DNA from: Thermoplasmata archaeon
GTDB lineage: Archaea; Thermoplasmatota; Thermoplasmata; Thermoplasmatales; Thermoplasmataceae
Assembly: GCA_021806345.1 (NCBI GenBank)
Contig: JAJZXP010000143.1
Coordinates: 1-6,089 of the forward strand
DNA length: 6,089 nt
Direction of reading: 5' to 3'
The notes under the pieces were generated by a model, which was not told the DNA's origin, searched no databases, and was given only the letters and a program-made list of their open reading frames with translations. Positions 5,863-6,089 of the stretch are shown here, piece after piece (the stretch's first letter is position 1; the number at the start of each line of letters is the position of its first letter). The position numbers and the translations under genes were made by a program.

Positions 5863-6089
5863 AATCACAGCCAGCATAGTAAATTTGAGGCAGTCTTATC
5901 ACAAATCAGAAGTCAATCAAACGAATCACTAAAGAATGGATGGTTTTGGGAAAACATCTATAGAATATTAATTGAACACAATCCGAAGTGGACTGTTGAA
6001 TACAAGATCTACAGTCCCACTGTTATGGGGGCTGGCTCGGAATGTAATCACCAACTGGCTCAGGTTATTTGCCGGGAGATAGACATTAC
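5863..6089 (+). CDS. Unrecognised open frame lacking a start, running off the right edge
   Basis: After TGA 5860-5862 the frame stays open for 75 codons to the window end, while the other two forward frames carry several stops. Its content is protein-like: 'FEAVLSQIRSQSNESLK', NGWFWENIY, 'EHNPKWTVEYKIYSP', 'QLAQVICREIDI'. I do not recognise the family. No ATG, GTG or TTG occurs before ATG 6025. One start lies nearby in another frame: ATG 5847, preceded by AGGAA, encodes MRKLVKSQPA and stops at TAG 5877, and a +1 shift there (skipping T 5877) would continue as SKFEAVLS. The gene is thus either frameshifted near 5877 or lost its 5' end when the insertion sequence arrived or recombined. I see no matching N-terminal piece on the left side of the element. 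Confidence 0.5.
5943..5962 (-). repeat. Candidate right terminal inverted repeat of the insertion sequence
   Basis: Inverted partner of 4836-4855 with 16 of 20 matches. It lies 120 bases after the transposase stop, rather far, and inside the open frame that begins at 5863. Either the frame left of it is accidental or the repeat is a chance match in AT-rich DNA. Confidence 0.3.

Larger units (their letters stand above)
4836..5880 (+). mobile_element. IS5-family insertion sequence (right boundary not fixed)
   Basis: The element carries one split transposase (4897-5822). The left edge is placed at about 4836-4839, where AT-rich DNA (4628-4835) gives way to GGAGGATTTCC. Two right ends compete. 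A segment at 5943-5962 matches 4836-4855 in inverted orientation at 16 of 20 positions and would give an element of about 1.1 kb, normal for IS5. However, it falls inside a protein-like open frame (5863-6089). Alternatively the element ends before about 5880, where the reverse complement of 5865-5870 shares only GATTTC with the left end. I give the second as a cautious span. A TAT flanks the first pair of ends on both sides and could be a short target duplication, but AT richness makes that weak. Confidence 0.6.

Noticed and set aside
4819..5897. AAGACTG at 4819 and its inverted copy at 5891-5897 as alternative element ends.
   Set aside because: A 7-base match over this search space is expected by chance, and the bases beyond it do not align without gaps.

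Overview
The window looks like accessory DNA from an acidophilic, probably thermophilic archaeon of the Thermoplasmata (Ferroplasma/Acidiplasma/Cuniculiplasma/Thermoplasma type). The pointers are a DUF929-family protein, a glycosylation-rich secreted protein, AT-rich intergenic DNA with archaeal TATA boxes about 27 bases from start codons (leaderless style), and an IS5-type transposase. The lineage is an inference from family recall, not a search.

Layout, left to right. (1) 1-422, plus strand: the C-terminal part of an ArdC-like zincin metallopeptidase, open at the window edge. (2) 482-1708, plus strand: a plasmid-type partition module. The ParA ATPase is broken by a frameshift and two nonsense codons, each at a position that reads naturally as glutamine. 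It is followed, with a 13-base overlap, by an intact 123-residue partner of unknown family. (3) 1709-1868: convergent intergenic space with weak terminator-like signals. (4) 1869-4627, minus strand: two genes 35 bases apart. The upstream one encodes a 638-residue secreted protein ending in a degenerate Hint (intein/hedgehog-like) domain. The downstream one encodes a membrane-anchored DUF929 protein with a single cysteine in a CPIG motif. (5) 4628-4896: AT-rich DNA carrying the promoter for the minus-strand pair and the left edge of an insertion sequence. (6) 4897-5822, plus strand: an IS5-family transposase split into two overlapping frames at an A6 run; all DDE residues are present. (7) 5863-6089, plus strand: an open frame with protein-like content that runs off the window and has no start codon, probably a gene cut or disturbed at its 5' end near the insertion sequence.

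The ArdC-like gene and the ParA/partner pair resemble plasmid or integrated-element cargo, here decaying. The secreted Hint protein and DUF929 pair form a separate surface-protein locus. The insertion sequence then separates that locus from the truncated gene on the right. No RNA genes, CRISPR arrays or replication origin were recognised.
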